Assembly: GCA_017509985.1 (NCBI GenBank) | Contig: JAFWOE010000045.1 | Location: 32,842-96,841 of the forward strand | From: Lachnospiraceae bacterium | GTDB taxonomy: Bacteria > Bacillota > Clostridia > Lachnospirales > Lachnospiraceae | Length of the DNA: 64,000 nt | Reading direction: 5' to 3' | Shown here: one piece after another, positions 28,056 through 36,528 of the stretch | How positions within the stretch are numbered: the stretch's first letter is position 1 | Layout of the letters: each line of letters opens with the position of its first letter | Notes under the pieces: generated by a model | The model's database searches: none | The model's input: only the letters and a program-made list of their open reading frames with translations | Told to the model about the DNA's origin: nothing | Program-made: the position numbers and the translations under genes

Positions 28056-29822
28056 CTAACTGTTTGCGTTGTTCATCTCTTCACGTGTCATGAAGACGCT
28101 TTGCTCTTCCATCAGGTCGTCATAAATTCGGGAAGAATTCTCATAAAACTTCAAAAGATTGCCCGGCTTTTCAGATGAGAGTTTCACAATTATAGGAAAA
28201 AAGTAAAAATCCCATGATACAAACTCCCCGTTTGAATCCTTATATAAAGTTAAAACGTTCTCACCTTTCGGATAATTCGGATCGTAGCACAAGATCTCCG
28301 TACGGTCATCATATTCATTATAATCTATTCCAATAATGGCATGTACCCAATCTGTCCACCAGGATTCGCTTTTTACCTTCAGTATCGGCACTTCATCGGA
28401 TACACCGTCAACATATGCTTTCACTGTATCAAAAACTCCCTGCATGGTAGTGCAGTATCCGTCACCCCGGTAATCATCATCATACTGCATCACATGCAGA
28501 TATCTGGTAAACTGCTTTACCCCAAGCTCGTTTACACTATCATTCGAAAAATCAATGTCAGAAATATAGCCAGACTGTGTTATCTCACGGACGTCGATCT
28601 TCTCATTAAGCAAGCATTCTGTCAAAGCGCAAAGTCCGAAGCAGAGGCCGTCACCGTACATATTAGCTCGAAGCTGGCCTTCATTCATACCGGTTTCGCC
28701 ATTTATAACATCAAAATATTCATAATAATCAATTGTACCGATATTCAGATTCTCTACATTTAACGTATCCTCTCCTAAAATGATCCTTCTTCCCACGCCG
28801 GCGAGTCTGGGGCAGCGATAAGTATCAACCCATCCTCCCGGACCGAAATACCAGCCAAGTCCTTCATAAAAGCTACTGTCGTAAAGATCCTCCTCACTAA
28901 TCCTCTGCGAAGAAGATTCTCCAACAATGTCTGCAGAGACAGTGATTCCTTCCCGATAAGCGTTATCCGCATACTCTCCGCCGAAACAGCCAACGGGATT
29001 ATATACGCAGTGATCAGACACGGCAGCCTGCAGACTGAGTGAATTTGCCGCAGAAACGCATCCTTCCACTCTTCCGTCTTTATTTCCGGAGGCATTAATG
29101 CCTGCCGCATAGGTATAGCAGTCGTCCGGAACAGCGATATCACCTTCAAAATAGCATCTTTCGATGTTCGCGTCGGAAAGCCAGGCGCAGATCCCGCCGG
29201 CCATGGCATTCGCGGTTTCAGTCCGACAGATCATATCAGCACAGGCAAAACAATCTGATATAATCGAACCGCTGTGAACACCGGAAGCAATACCGCCCGT
29301 ACGGGCATAATTCACTTTTCCTCCACTGGCCCGTAATATCCCATAAAAACAGCATCTGCTGATGGTCGTGTAATCGTTAATGCTGCCTGCGATGCCTCCG
29401 GCACTCGCAAAGCATCTTGTGTCTGAATCATTATTATAGGTGAACGCACGGATATCGGCATCAATAATGGCAAGCTCTGTGATCGTTGCATGCGAAACAT
29501 TTCCGAAAAAACCCGCCAGCGCATTGCCGCCTTCCGCCGTGATCTCTACATAAAAGTCCGAGATCACATGCCCGTTTCCGAAAAGCTGTCCGGTAAAGGG
29601 GGTATCGTCACTCCCGATGGGCGTCCAAGGGAGGCCTTTCAGATCGATATCATTCTTTAGAACATAAGTGCCGGAAAGATCTTTTGACATCCGATAAAGA
29701 TCCAGCACATCTGTAATCTCATAATACCCGCCTGCTGCCTTCACTTCAAAAGCAACCGGCGGCAGGAGCTCAGCCAATAGTACGAACACTATTAAAATTG
29801 AAAGGATACGTATTTTTTTCAT
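28056..29822 (-). CDS. Secreted protein with GLUG-type repeats and a papain-like peptidase domain
   Basis: 588 residues with a signal peptide (MKKIRILSILIVFVLLAELL...). The region of about residues 35-330 has repeated beta-helix-like units of the GLUG type (FTGQLFGNGHVISDF, LAGFFGNVSHATITELAIID, AGGIAGSINDYTTISRCCF). The C-terminal part (about 385-570) looks like a papain-like cysteine peptidase: GDGLCFGLCALTE (candidate nucleophile), WVHAIIGIDY (candidate His) and CYDPNYP (candidate Asp/Asn). A surface or secreted peptidase or adhesin is inferred. It stands alone between two minus-strand units. Confidence 0.7.
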   Translation of the reverse strand: MKKIRILSILIVFVLLAELLPPVAFEVKAAGGYYEITDVLDLYRMSKDLSGTYVLKNDIDLKGLPWTPIGSDDTPFTGQLFGNGHVISDFYVEITAEGGNALAGFFGNVSHATITELAIIDADIRAFTYNNDSDTRCFASAGGIAGSINDYTTISRCCFYGILRASGGKVNYARTGGIASGVHSGSIISDCFACADMICRTETANAMAGGICAWLSDANIERCYFEGDIAVPDDCYTYAAGINASGNKDGRVEGCVSAANSLSLQAAVSDHCVYNPVGCFGGEYADNAYREGITVSADIVGESSSQRISEEDLYDSSFYEGLGWYFGPGGWVDTYRCPRLAGVGRRIILGEDTLNVENLNIGTIDYYEYFDVINGETGMNEGQLRANMYGDGLCFGLCALTECLLNEKIDVREITQSGYISDIDFSNDSVNELGVKQFTRYLHVMQYDDDYRGDGYCTTMQGVFDTVKAYVDGVSDEVPILKVKSESWWTDWVHAIIGIDYNEYDDRTEILCYDPNYPKGENVLTLYKDSNGEFVSWDFYFFPIIVKLSSEKPGNLLKFYENSSRIYDDLMEEQSVFMTREEMNNANS

Positions 29823-29895
29823 ACACGATTCCGGCCTTTTTTTGCTAACCTTGTCTATCTTAACTCATTTGAATCTTTCATCCAACTGTTTTTCG

Positions 29896-29933
29896 AAAAA
29901 ATCAGACATTTGCCGCCAAGAGCAGATGTCTGA
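29896..29933 (-). terminator. Terminator of the folate operon
   Basis: An 8-bp stem, TCAGACAT/ATGTCTGA (29902-29909 / 29926-29933), followed on the minus strand by six T (29896-29901). It lies 73 bases after the folB-folK stop. Confidence 0.8.
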
Positions 29934-30005
29934 GTATCTTTTTCTTCCACCGGTAGATGATTCCCGATTCATGTACTCGCAAAAAACGGCAGACGATTTA
30001 CAGCA

Positions 30006-30824
30006 TTATCTGTTTTCCAGTTCAGTCAGCAGATCCTTTACGCGTTTTTGACACAGCGGATGCACTTTGTACGGCGCGATCTCTGCCATCGGCTTCAGTA
30101 CAAAATCCCTATTTGCCATATCGACATGCGGAATAATAAGAACTTCGTCTTCGATGATCAGATCGTCATAGAAAAGGATATCCATGTCCAGGGTGCGCGG
30201 GCCCCAGTGCTGTTTCCGCTCGCGTCCGGCCTCCTTTTCGATCTCGTGAAGCGTATCCAGCAGTTCGAACGGTGTCTTTAAGGTCGTCGCTTTCAGCGCC
30301 CCGTTCAAAAACTTCGGCTGATCCGTTACCCCGTACGGCTCGGTCTCGATCAGTTCAGAAACTATTTCAACTTTGATATCCCTGTATGAATCGAGCTTTC
30401 TTACTGCTTCCTCGATAAGCGCCCTGGAGTCGCCGATGTTCGATCCCAGCGCAATATAGACTTCATGACGTGCTCTCTCGACCGTGACCGAAGGAGCGTC
30501 CAAAGGCAGCCCGATCGGTGCATGCGGTTTTCGGATCGTTACTTCGGCTGATTGAATCCTCTCATCAAAGAGTAGGATCTCTTCCGCGATCCGTTCGGCG
30601 CAGCGCTCAATCAGATCGTAAGAGTCCTCTTCCATGACCTTTTTGATCAGATACGCGATATCCGCGTAGCTTACGGAATCCTCCAGCCGGTCTGAGATCC
30701 CGGCAGGGCGCAGGTCGAGCCCGAGTGCGCAGGAAACAAAAAAGTCCTGACCGTTTTTCTTTTCCTCCGGCAAAACCCCGTGGTATGCGAAGATTTTCAG
30801 GTCTTTAATGATTATTCTATCCAT
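30006..30824 (-). CDS. folK: Fused dihydroneopterin aldolase / HPPK (FolB-FolK)
   Basis: Carries out two successive folate steps: dihydroneopterin aldolase, then pyrophosphorylation of 6-hydroxymethyl-dihydropterin. The FolB domain (about 1-118) starts MDRIIIKDLKIFAYHGVLPEE. The FolK domain (about 122-272) has VYIALGSNIGDSRALIEEA, NGALKATT and the GPRTLDMDILFYDD signature. The 272-residue bifunctional form is common in Clostridia. It starts four bases after the folP stop. Confidence 0.95.
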   Translation of the reverse strand: MDRIIIKDLKIFAYHGVLPEEKKNGQDFFVSCALGLDLRPAGISDRLEDSVSYADIAYLIKKVMEEDSYDLIERCAERIAEEILLFDERIQSAEVTIRKPHAPIGLPLDAPSVTVERARHEVYIALGSNIGDSRALIEEAVRKLDSYRDIKVEIVSELIETEPYGVTDQPKFLNGALKATTLKTPFELLDTLHEIEKEAGRERKQHWGPRTLDMDILFYDDLIIEDEVLIIPHVDMANRDFVLKPMAEIAPYKVHPLCQKRVKDLLTELENR

Positions 30825-30828
30825 AGTT

Positions 30829-31638
30829 TTACTGCCTCTCCAGGATCGCTTTCGTCATCAGGATCGATCTCGCGTTCTTTTCGACGTCGTGGACCCTTAC
30901 GAACGAATATCTGGCCTGCACCGCAAGAACCGTCGTCACCAGCGTGCCCTCTTCTCTCTGATCGGCCGGAAGATCCAGTGTCAGACCGATGACCGATTTC
31001 CTGGATGTCCCAAGAAGCATCGGATATCCCAGCGCGTTAAACCGGTCCAGGTTCTTCAAGACATCCAGATTCATTTCATAGGTTTTTCCAAAGCCCACGC
31101 CCGGGTCCAGAATGATCTTTTCATCGGCAATTCCGGCTGCTCTGGCGATCGATACACATTTTGTCAGATCCGCGCACATTTCTTCGATCAGGTTCGTGTA
31201 AACCGCTTCGTTCCGGTTGTGCATCAAGCAGCAGGCCGCGCCGTATTTCTTTACAACGCCCGCCATTTTTTCATCATAAAGGAATCCCCAGATGTCGTTG
31301 ACCAGGTCTGCGCCGGCCAAAAGCGCGGCCTCGGCGACACTGCTTTTATAGGTGTCCACCGATACCGGGATATCCAGCTCTTTTTTGATGGCTTCGATCA
31401 CCGGGACGACCCGGTCTGTTTCTTCCTGTTCGGAAATCTGTACATGGCCGGGCCGGGTGGATTCCCCCCCGACGTCGATGATCGCAGCGCCTTTAAGGAC
31501 CATCTCCTCTGCATGCTTCAGGCTCACATCCGGGCGGTTCCACCGGCCTCCGTCCGAAAAGGAATCCGGAGTTACGTTCAGGATCCCCATGATATAGGTG
31601 TTGTTTTTTGTATCAAATTCTCTGTTTCCGATCAGCAT
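30829..31638 (-). CDS. folP: Dihydropteroate synthase
   Basis: Joins the pterin pyrophosphate to p-aminobenzoate and is the sulfonamide target. The 269-residue protein has both signatures: MGILNVTPDSFSDGGRW near residue 17 and IDVGGESTRPGH near 55. LDPGVGFGKT and GTSRKSVIG lie later. It lies between the HD protein and the folB-folK fusion. Confidence 0.97.
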   Translation of the reverse strand: MLIGNREFDTKNNTYIMGILNVTPDSFSDGGRWNRPDVSLKHAEEMVLKGAAIIDVGGESTRPGHVQISEQEETDRVVPVIEAIKKELDIPVSVDTYKSSVAEAALLAGADLVNDIWGFLYDEKMAGVVKKYGAACCLMHNRNEAVYTNLIEEMCADLTKCVSIARAAGIADEKIILDPGVGFGKTYEMNLDVLKNLDRFNALGYPMLLGTSRKSVIGLTLDLPADQREEGTLVTTVLAVQARYSFVRVHDVEKNARSILMTKAILERQ

Positions 31639-31683
31639 CCGATCACCTCCCGGACTGTTTCGTTTGAAACAGCGGTCTCCCGC

Positions 31684-32199
31684 TTACCACAGGATCGTCA
31701 GGTTCTTCTTTTTATCGCTCCAGTCGCACTCTTCTTTAGCAGGACACGAAAAACAGTTCCTTGACATTTTATCCGCGTCGTAAAGCACCTCCGAAAGCTC
31801 GTCGCTGCTTTGTCCGCTCTTTCTATGCTCCCGGATCGCAGTAATGATCCGTTCCTTTTCTTCATAGGAAAAGTCATATTTTGAAAGGATCCGCTTGGCG
31901 AACTCCGCCCCGGCGGTATGATGAGGCGTCCCGTTTTTGTACTGCTGAAGTTTTCCGCAGTCGTGCAGGAGCGCAGCAGCATAAATGAGCGTTTTATTCA
32001 GCTTATACCCTCTCTCCATCGAGAAGATATAAGCCAGCCTTGCCGTCGCCAGCAGATGATCGAGATCATGTCTGCAGAAGATCCGTTCCTTTTCAAGGAC
32101 GCGCAGCTCTTCAAGACAGGCTGCGACTTCCGGGTCGCGGAAGATCTCCTGTACTCTTTTCATCCTGAGGCTTTCGGCTTCTTTTTCAGCAGGCTTCAT
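31684..32199 (-). CDS. HD-domain phosphohydrolase in the folate operon
   Basis: 171 residues with an HD domain: [17 protein letters not shown], then [15 protein letters not shown] and [14 protein letters not shown] Cys-rich C-terminus, [13 protein letters not shown], could bind metal. Its ATG overlaps the folE stop by four bases, so it is coupled to folE. Its substrate is unknown. A phosphatase step on a dihydroneopterin phosphate intermediate is one possibility suggested by context only. Confidence 0.82.
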   Translation of the reverse strand: MKPAEKEAESLRMKRVQEIFRDPEVAACLEELRVLEKERIFCRHDLDHLLATARLAYIFSMERGYKLNKTLIYAAALLHDCGKLQQYKNGTPHHTAGAEFAKRILSKYDFSYEEKERIITAIREHRKSGQSSDELSEVLYDADKMSRNCFSCPAKEECDWSDKKKNLTILW

Positions 32200-32756
32200 T
32201 TACCGACCTCCAGCATGCGGAAGAACGTGTTCTTCAGGGCTTCATCGTCGTTAAAACAACCGCGCGTCACCATGCTTACCGTCTTGGTTCCCGGCTTTTT
32301 AACTCCGCGCATCGTCATGCACATATGTTCCGCCTCACAGACCACGATCACGCCTTTGGGCTTTAAATATTTCATGATATCGTCCGCGATCTGGGCCGTC
32401 ATCTGTTCCTGAAGCTGCAGTCTTCTCGCGTAGACTTCTACCGTTCTGCCCAGTTTGGACAAGCCGACGACCTTTCCGTCCGGAATGTAAGCGATATGCA
32501 CTTTTCCATAGAAGGGCACCATGTGATGTTCGCACATGGAATAAAACTGGATGTCTTTTTCCAGTACCATCTCGTTGTTTTCGCAGTCAAACACTTTCGA
32601 AAGATGTTCTTCGGCTGTCCTGCCCATTCCGCCGCAGATCTCCTCAAACATTCTTGCGATTCGTTCGGGAGTTTCCTTAAGGCCTTCCCTGTTCGGATCT
32701 TCACCGATTCCTTCCAGCAGCATGGTGACAGCTTTTTCGATTAATTCCTTGTTCAC
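32196..32756 (-). CDS. folE: GTP cyclohydrolase I
   Basis: First enzyme of folate synthesis, converting GTP to dihydroneopterin triphosphate. With the GTG start at 32756 (AAAGG nine bases upstream) it is 186 residues, the normal length. A TTG start at 32789 is less likely. Zinc ligands are in [11 protein letters not shown] and [14 protein letters not shown], and the signature [19 protein letters not shown] is present. It is the first gene downstream of a THF riboswitch. Confidence 0.96.
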   Translation of the reverse strand: MNKELIEKAVTMLLEGIGEDPNREGLKETPERIARMFEEICGGMGRTAEEHLSKVFDCENNEMVLEKDIQFYSMCEHHMVPFYGKVHIAYIPDGKVVGLSKLGRTVEVYARRLQLQEQMTAQIADDIMKYLKPKGVIVVCEAEHMCMTMRGVKKPGTKTVSMVTRGCFNDDEALKNTFFRMLEVGK

Positions 32757-32854
32757 CTCTTTTTTCCTTTCTTTGTCGTGCCGCTTCAAAACAAAAACAC
32801 CTTCTCATGCAGTTGCTCCAAAAAGCTACGCATAAAAAGATGCCTTATTATGTG

Positions 32855-32964
32855 CAGCAGTGGGATGCGAACCATGTACCGCGTCTGATGCATCTGCATC
32901 AACTTCGTCCGTCTGACACCTCCCCGTTCAGGCGGCACTTAACGCACATCATTCTACTCTGCCA
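32855..32964 (-). promoter_or_regulatory. Tetrahydrofolate (THF) riboswitch
   Basis: The minus-strand RNA matches the folT/THF aptamer layout: GCAGAGTAGA at the 5' side, then TGCGTTAAGTGCCGCCTGAA, a pairing arm, GGACGAAG, GACGCGG, and GGTTCGCATCC before the closing CTGC that pairs with the 5' GCAG. It lies about 100 bases upstream of folE in the standard genomic context. The expression platform between 32757 and 32855 is not clear by eye. Confidence 0.9.
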
Positions 32965-32981
32965 GTTATTTATATTGTTCT

Positions 32982-33004
32982 GATCACCGTATGTTACGGT
33001 CATC
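32982..33004 (-). promoter_or_regulatory. 23-bp dyad upstream of the THF riboswitch
   Basis: The arms GATnACCGTA and TACGGTnATC flank a TGT centre, an almost perfect inverted repeat just before the riboswitch. It overlaps the likely promoter zone (a TATAAA-like -10 lies nearer the aptamer). It could be an operator for an unidentified repressor. Confidence 0.45.
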
Positions 33005-33116
33005 TTTCGATTGGATTTTACCACACAGGTATGCAGTAAACAATAGTATTTTTGAATATTTCTTCAAGGCATTTTTGGTGGGTTCTGCAGATTGCCGGGA
33101 ATTGAAATCTTCCTGC
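33005..33116. other. Intergenic stretch without recognised content
   Basis: Part of the 531-base gap between folE and the DUF4956 gene (32757-33287). Apart from the riboswitch, the dyad and the terminator listed separately, no ORF or convincing RNA structure is seen in it. Confidence 0.5.
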
Positions 33117-33159
33117 AAAAAGGAGAAACGCCCAAACTGGGGAGCAGCCTGAGCGTTTC
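33117..33159 (-). terminator. Terminator of the VTC/DUF4956 unit
   Basis: The outer stem GAAACGC/GCGTTTC (33125-33131 / 33153-33159) with inner pairing is followed on the minus strand by TCC and five T. It lies 128 bases after the DUF4956 stop. Confidence 0.6.
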
Positions 33160-33287
33160 AAGGGGAGTATAAAAATAAATAAGGGGTTATTAAAGTAAAA
33201 AAAATTTGAAGGGTAAATTCTTTTTACATTAGTGGATTATATAACACCGTCCTGATAAATGCAAGTTTTTTATGTTTACCGGGATGA

Positions 33288-33977
33288 TCACAGCTCTGTT
33301 GCGGCAGCTGCGCTGTCGGTAAGGACGATCTCGAGGTTTCCGTTGCGGCAGCGGAGGTCATCGATAAAGTCTTTTTCACTGAGTGTATCCTTCAGGACTA
33401 TATTATACGTCAGCCTGTTCAGACTGCCGAGGTTGATCGTCTTGATGTTCAGGAGTCTGCTTTTTCTGGTGTACTTCTCAAAAAGGTCATCGAAAAGGTT
33501 TGTAAAGTTCAGATCTTCCGGAATGGTGATCTTTAAGATCTTCTCGGCTTCTTCAAATCGTTTTTCACCGAAATGCAGGGCGTTTAAGATCACGATCAGC
33601 AGGCAGAGGATCACCGCAAAGATCAGTCCGAAGGCCGGGTAGCCCATCCCGCAGGCAAGGCCTGTCGCCATGGCCAGGAAGATCGATGCGATCTCTTTGG
33701 CGCTGCCGGGTGCCGAGCGGAACCGTACCAGGGAGAATGCTCCTGCTACAGCGATCCCTGCACCGAGATTTCCGTTGACCATCATGATGACTACCGCCAC
33801 GATCGCCGGCAGGATCGCAAGTGTTACCGCATAGCTTGTGCTGGTGTGCGTCGTTTTTATATGAACTGCAGCAATGATCAGGCCAAGCACGACCGCCGAA
33901 CCAACGCAGATCAGGAACGTTCCTGCCGTAAACCCTCCCGCTGCGGTAAAAACACTTTCGAATACTGTATTAAGCAT
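33288..33977 (-). CDS. DUF4956 membrane protein
   Basis: 229 residues. About four helices lie in the first 135 residues (GTFLICVGSAVVLGLIIAAV, AILPAIVAVVIMMVNG, IFLAMATGLACGMGYPAFGL). The motif NLGAGIAVAGAFSLVRFRSAPGSA is characteristic of DUF4956, and a soluble C-terminal domain follows. It overlaps the VTC-domain gene by eight bases. Pairs of DUF4956 and VTC-domain proteins recur in bacteria, so the two probably form one membrane complex. Biochemical function is unestablished here. Confidence 0.85.
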   Translation of the reverse strand: MLNTVFESVFTAAGGFTAGTFLICVGSAVVLGLIIAAVHIKTTHTSTSYAVTLAILPAIVAVVIMMVNGNLGAGIAVAGAFSLVRFRSAPGSAKEIASIFLAMATGLACGMGYPAFGLIFAVILCLLIVILNALHFGEKRFEEAEKILKITIPEDLNFTNLFDDLFEKYTRKSRLLNIKTINLGSLNRLTYNIVLKDTLSEKDFIDDLRCRNGNLEIVLTDSAAAATEL

Positions 33978-34677
33978 ATTGAATCGTACCTCTCATTTCT
34001 GTAAGTTGTGTATAGGCAGTTCCGTATTTAGAAAAGGATACCTTTTGGACTCTCTGTTCCGTAAGCACCCGGACCATCCATAAAGGCATCGCTTCCGCTG
34101 CCTTGATCTCCAGCAGGGACATCCCTTCGTCCAGGAGATTCTCTCCGTCGGCTTCTTCCGAAAGGGAAAGCCGGTCGGTACGCCAGCGGATGTTCCGGTC
34201 AAACGTCACACGGAAGTCGGGATCGTCGTTTCCGTAATAGGCGCACCGGTCATAACACAGATACATCCTCGGCTGAATGGTTTTATACATCCTGCAGAAA
34301 TAATCGATCTCCCTTGCGATCTGGCCCTCTTCCGGAAACGGCCGTTTCCCGTCAAGGTACTCGTAAAACTCATTTTCTCTGATCCGGATCCTTCGTTTGT
34401 AAACGATCCCCTTGTATTTCTTTTTCAGTTCCAGAAAAGCATTCTGGTTTTCTGCGAGCCGGCAGTAGCTTCGGATCCTGAGTTTTTCCTTATACAGGGG
34501 TTTTTCCAGCGATCTTCTGCACAAAAGACCTGTTGCGGTATCGAAATAAACGTTGCGGATGATACTCTCGCCGAATTCATCTTCTTTCATGTATTCCGCC
34601 ATGGCCTGTTCGACTGCTTCGCGCTGCTCTTCGGTCAAAAGATATTTCACTTCTTTTCTCTTGAATTTAACTGTCAA
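33970..34677 (-). CDS. VTC-domain (polyphosphate polymerase-like) protein
   Basis: 235 residues with the VTC/triphosphate-tunnel fold, related to the catalytic domain of yeast Vtc4. Charged strands lining the tunnel are visible: FKRKEVKYLL near the start, RSYCR, AFLELKKKYKG, YKRRIRI, and a late LLEIKAAEAMPLW. The start is TTG at 34677 with GGAGGG seven bases upstream. The reading from 34776 would run through a terminator hairpin and is rejected. It likely makes or processes polyphosphate at the membrane with the DUF4956 partner (inference). Confidence 0.85.
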   Translation of the reverse strand: MTVKFKRKEVKYLLTEEQREAVEQAMAEYMKEDEFGESIIRNVYFDTATGLLCRRSLEKPLYKEKLRIRSYCRLAENQNAFLELKKKYKGIVYKRRIRIRENEFYEYLDGKRPFPEEGQIAREIDYFCRMYKTIQPRMYLCYDRCAYYGNDDPDFRVTFDRNIRWRTDRLSLSEEADGENLLDEGMSLLEIKAAEAMPLWMVRVLTEQRVQKVSFSKYGTAYTQLTEMRGTIQYA

Positions 34678-34738
34678 AGCGTTTCCCTCCGTTTGATTCC
34701 CTGCTTTGATGGTTTGCTGTATTCCCACGAGGCAATAT

Positions 34739-34764
34739 AAAAAGCACCATCGTTTTGATGGTGC
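34739..34764 (-). terminator. Terminator of the CDF transporter unit
   Basis: A perfect 8-bp stem, GCACCATC/GATGGTGC (34744-34751 / 34757-34764), with a five-base loop, followed on the minus strand by TTTTTAT. It lies 57 bases after the 34822 stop. Confidence 0.88.
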
Positions 34765-34821
34765 AAGAATAAACAATGTTTGTGATTGATTTTTGTATCG
34801 TATGTGTTTGTTCTGTGAATT

Positions 34822-35082
34822 TCATTCCGGCTTTTCCGGGTTTTCTCCTTCTTCTTTTGCCTTTTTTATGCCTTTCCTTGCGATCCGGAACAAAAGACCC
34901 GCGATCACGATCATCGCGATACCGACCAGGATAAATGCAATATCTCCCTTCGACACAACGAGCATGACGATCCCTATTATCAGGATGACAACGCAGATAA
35001 AGACGCGCCGCATGCCGAAGTTCAGCTCTTTGTAATCCGGTCCGGAACCGTCGTATTCCGGCCAGTCTCTGTTTCTTTCCAT
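34822..35082 (-). CDS. Small two-helix membrane protein
   Basis: 86 residues: a hydrophilic start (MERNRDWPEYDGSGPDYKEL), two adjacent helices (VFICVVILIIGIVMLVVSKG and IAFILVGIAMIVIAGLLFRI) and a basic/acidic tail. It lies 19 bases after the CDF transporter gene and before a terminator, so it is probably co-transcribed. The family is not recognised and no function is assigned. Confidence 0.72.
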   Translation of the reverse strand: MERNRDWPEYDGSGPDYKELNFGMRRVFICVVILIIGIVMLVVSKGDIAFILVGIAMIVIAGLLFRIARKGIKKAKEEGENPEKPE

Positions 35083-35101
35083 TTTTGTCTCCTTATTTGC
35101 G

Positions 35102-36280
35102 TCAGCTCTCGCTGAAATCGGTATCCAGTACGATCTGCATCGTGTAATCGGGATACATTTCCTGTACTTCCCTTACGATATCCATATAGACTGCCTTCCG
35201 GTCCTTTGCATCAAAGCTCACGATCACGTCGAAACGGATCGTCTTCTTTTCTTCATTCAAATAAAAGCCGTGGACCTGGAGGACGTGCTCGTGCTTCATC
35301 ACCGTGTCCGTGATCTTCCTGCGGACCTGCGCGGATTCGTCATCCGAAGTGTTTACCGAATAGACTCCGACCGCAGTCAGGACCACATGATGCTCCTGAT
35401 AGACCTTTACCGTGATCGCGCGGATCAGTTCATCCAGTTCCGACGCGGAAAAGGTATCCGGAACCTCGATATGGACCGAACCGTTAAATGTTTCCGGGCC
35501 GTAATTGTTCAGGACAAGATCGTATGCCCCGCTCACTCCCGGGAAAGAAGTCACCGTCTCCTTGATGGCCTTTGCCAGCTCTGCATCTGCCCGTTCGCCG
35601 AGGATCCTCGAAAGCGTATCGCGCAGCATTTCGATACCGGATTTGATGATGATCACCGAGATTACCGCACCGAGCCAGGCTTCCAGCGAAACTCCTTTTA
35701 AGATGTAAATGATCGCTGCCGCAAGCGTAGACGCGGAAATGATCGAATCGAGCGTTGCATCTTCCCCGGAGTTGATTAACGAATCGGAATTTACTTTGAC
35801 CCCGACTCCTTTTACATACCTTCCCAGTACGATCTTTACGACAACACCCACCGCGACGATAACCAGCGCGGCGGTGTTGTAATCCGGCAGCTCCGGATGA
35901 ATGATCTTTTTGACCGATTCGGTAAGCGATGTGATGCCGGCGTAAAGGACGATGACCGAAATGATCATCGCGCTTAAGTACTCGATCCTTCCGTATCCGA
36001 ACGGGTGCTTTTTATCCGGCTGTTTTGCTGCCAGTTTTGTTCCGACAATGGTAATGACCGAAGAGGCCGCATCGGAAAGGTTGTTGACCGCGTCGAGCGT
36101 GATCGCGATCGAATGGGTAAGGATCCCTACAAAAGCTTTAAAAACCGCGAGAAATACATTTGCCAGAATCCCGACGATACTGGTCCGCACGATCTTCTTT
36201 GCGCGCTGCTCTTCTTTTGCTGCTGCATCCTGACCTTCCGCCGAATACATCAGTGCGCCGGATTCTGTTAAACTGCTCAT
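35102..36280 (-). CDS. Cation diffusion facilitator family transporter
   Basis: 392-residue inner-membrane exporter of divalent metals. It has six helices. The helix-2 metal site region is LDAVNNLSDAASS and the helix-5 region NSGEDATLDSIIS. KKHPFGYGRIEYLSAM between helices is typical of the family. The cytoplasmic C-terminal domain (about 215-300) is followed by an extra segment to 392 that includes a second ferredoxin-like region, longer than the usual 300 residues. Which metal is moved cannot be told. Confidence 0.93.
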   Translation of the reverse strand: MSSLTESGALMYSAEGQDAAAKEEQRAKKIVRTSIVGILANVFLAVFKAFVGILTHSIAITLDAVNNLSDAASSVITIVGTKLAAKQPDKKHPFGYGRIEYLSAMIISVIVLYAGITSLTESVKKIIHPELPDYNTAALVIVAVGVVVKIVLGRYVKGVGVKVNSDSLINSGEDATLDSIISASTLAAAIIYILKGVSLEAWLGAVISVIIIKSGIEMLRDTLSRILGERADAELAKAIKETVTSFPGVSGAYDLVLNNYGPETFNGSVHIEVPDTFSASELDELIRAITVKVYQEHHVVLTAVGVYSVNTSDDESAQVRRKITDTVMKHEHVLQVHGFYLNEEKKTIRFDVIVSFDAKDRKAVYMDIVREVQEMYPDYTMQIVLDTDFSES

Positions 36281-36528
36281 AACGGATCTTCCTGTTCCTT
36301 TCGATAATAGTTTTTTGTGTTATAAGAATTATATCACAACACCGGCCCATTCAAAACAGAATACTGCTCAATACTTTTTAATGTTTAATTTTCAGTTATA
36401 ATATAGTATAATAGCTTATTATTACTCGGATTAAACCTGAAACAGGACTTACTTATTACTCAGTTACCGCTTGTTTACTGCTGGATTATCACGATGTACT
36501 GCAAAGATCAAGCGATGGGAACAACACT

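Noticed and set aside
32757..32854. Terminator or anti-terminator of the THF riboswitch
   Set aside because: Several weak alternative stems but none with a clear T-run, so no expression platform is claimed.
36387..36401. CodY-like box upstream of the oligoendopeptidase gene
   Set aside because: Only the first nine bases match. Overall about 10 of 15 in an AT-rich stretch is within chance.
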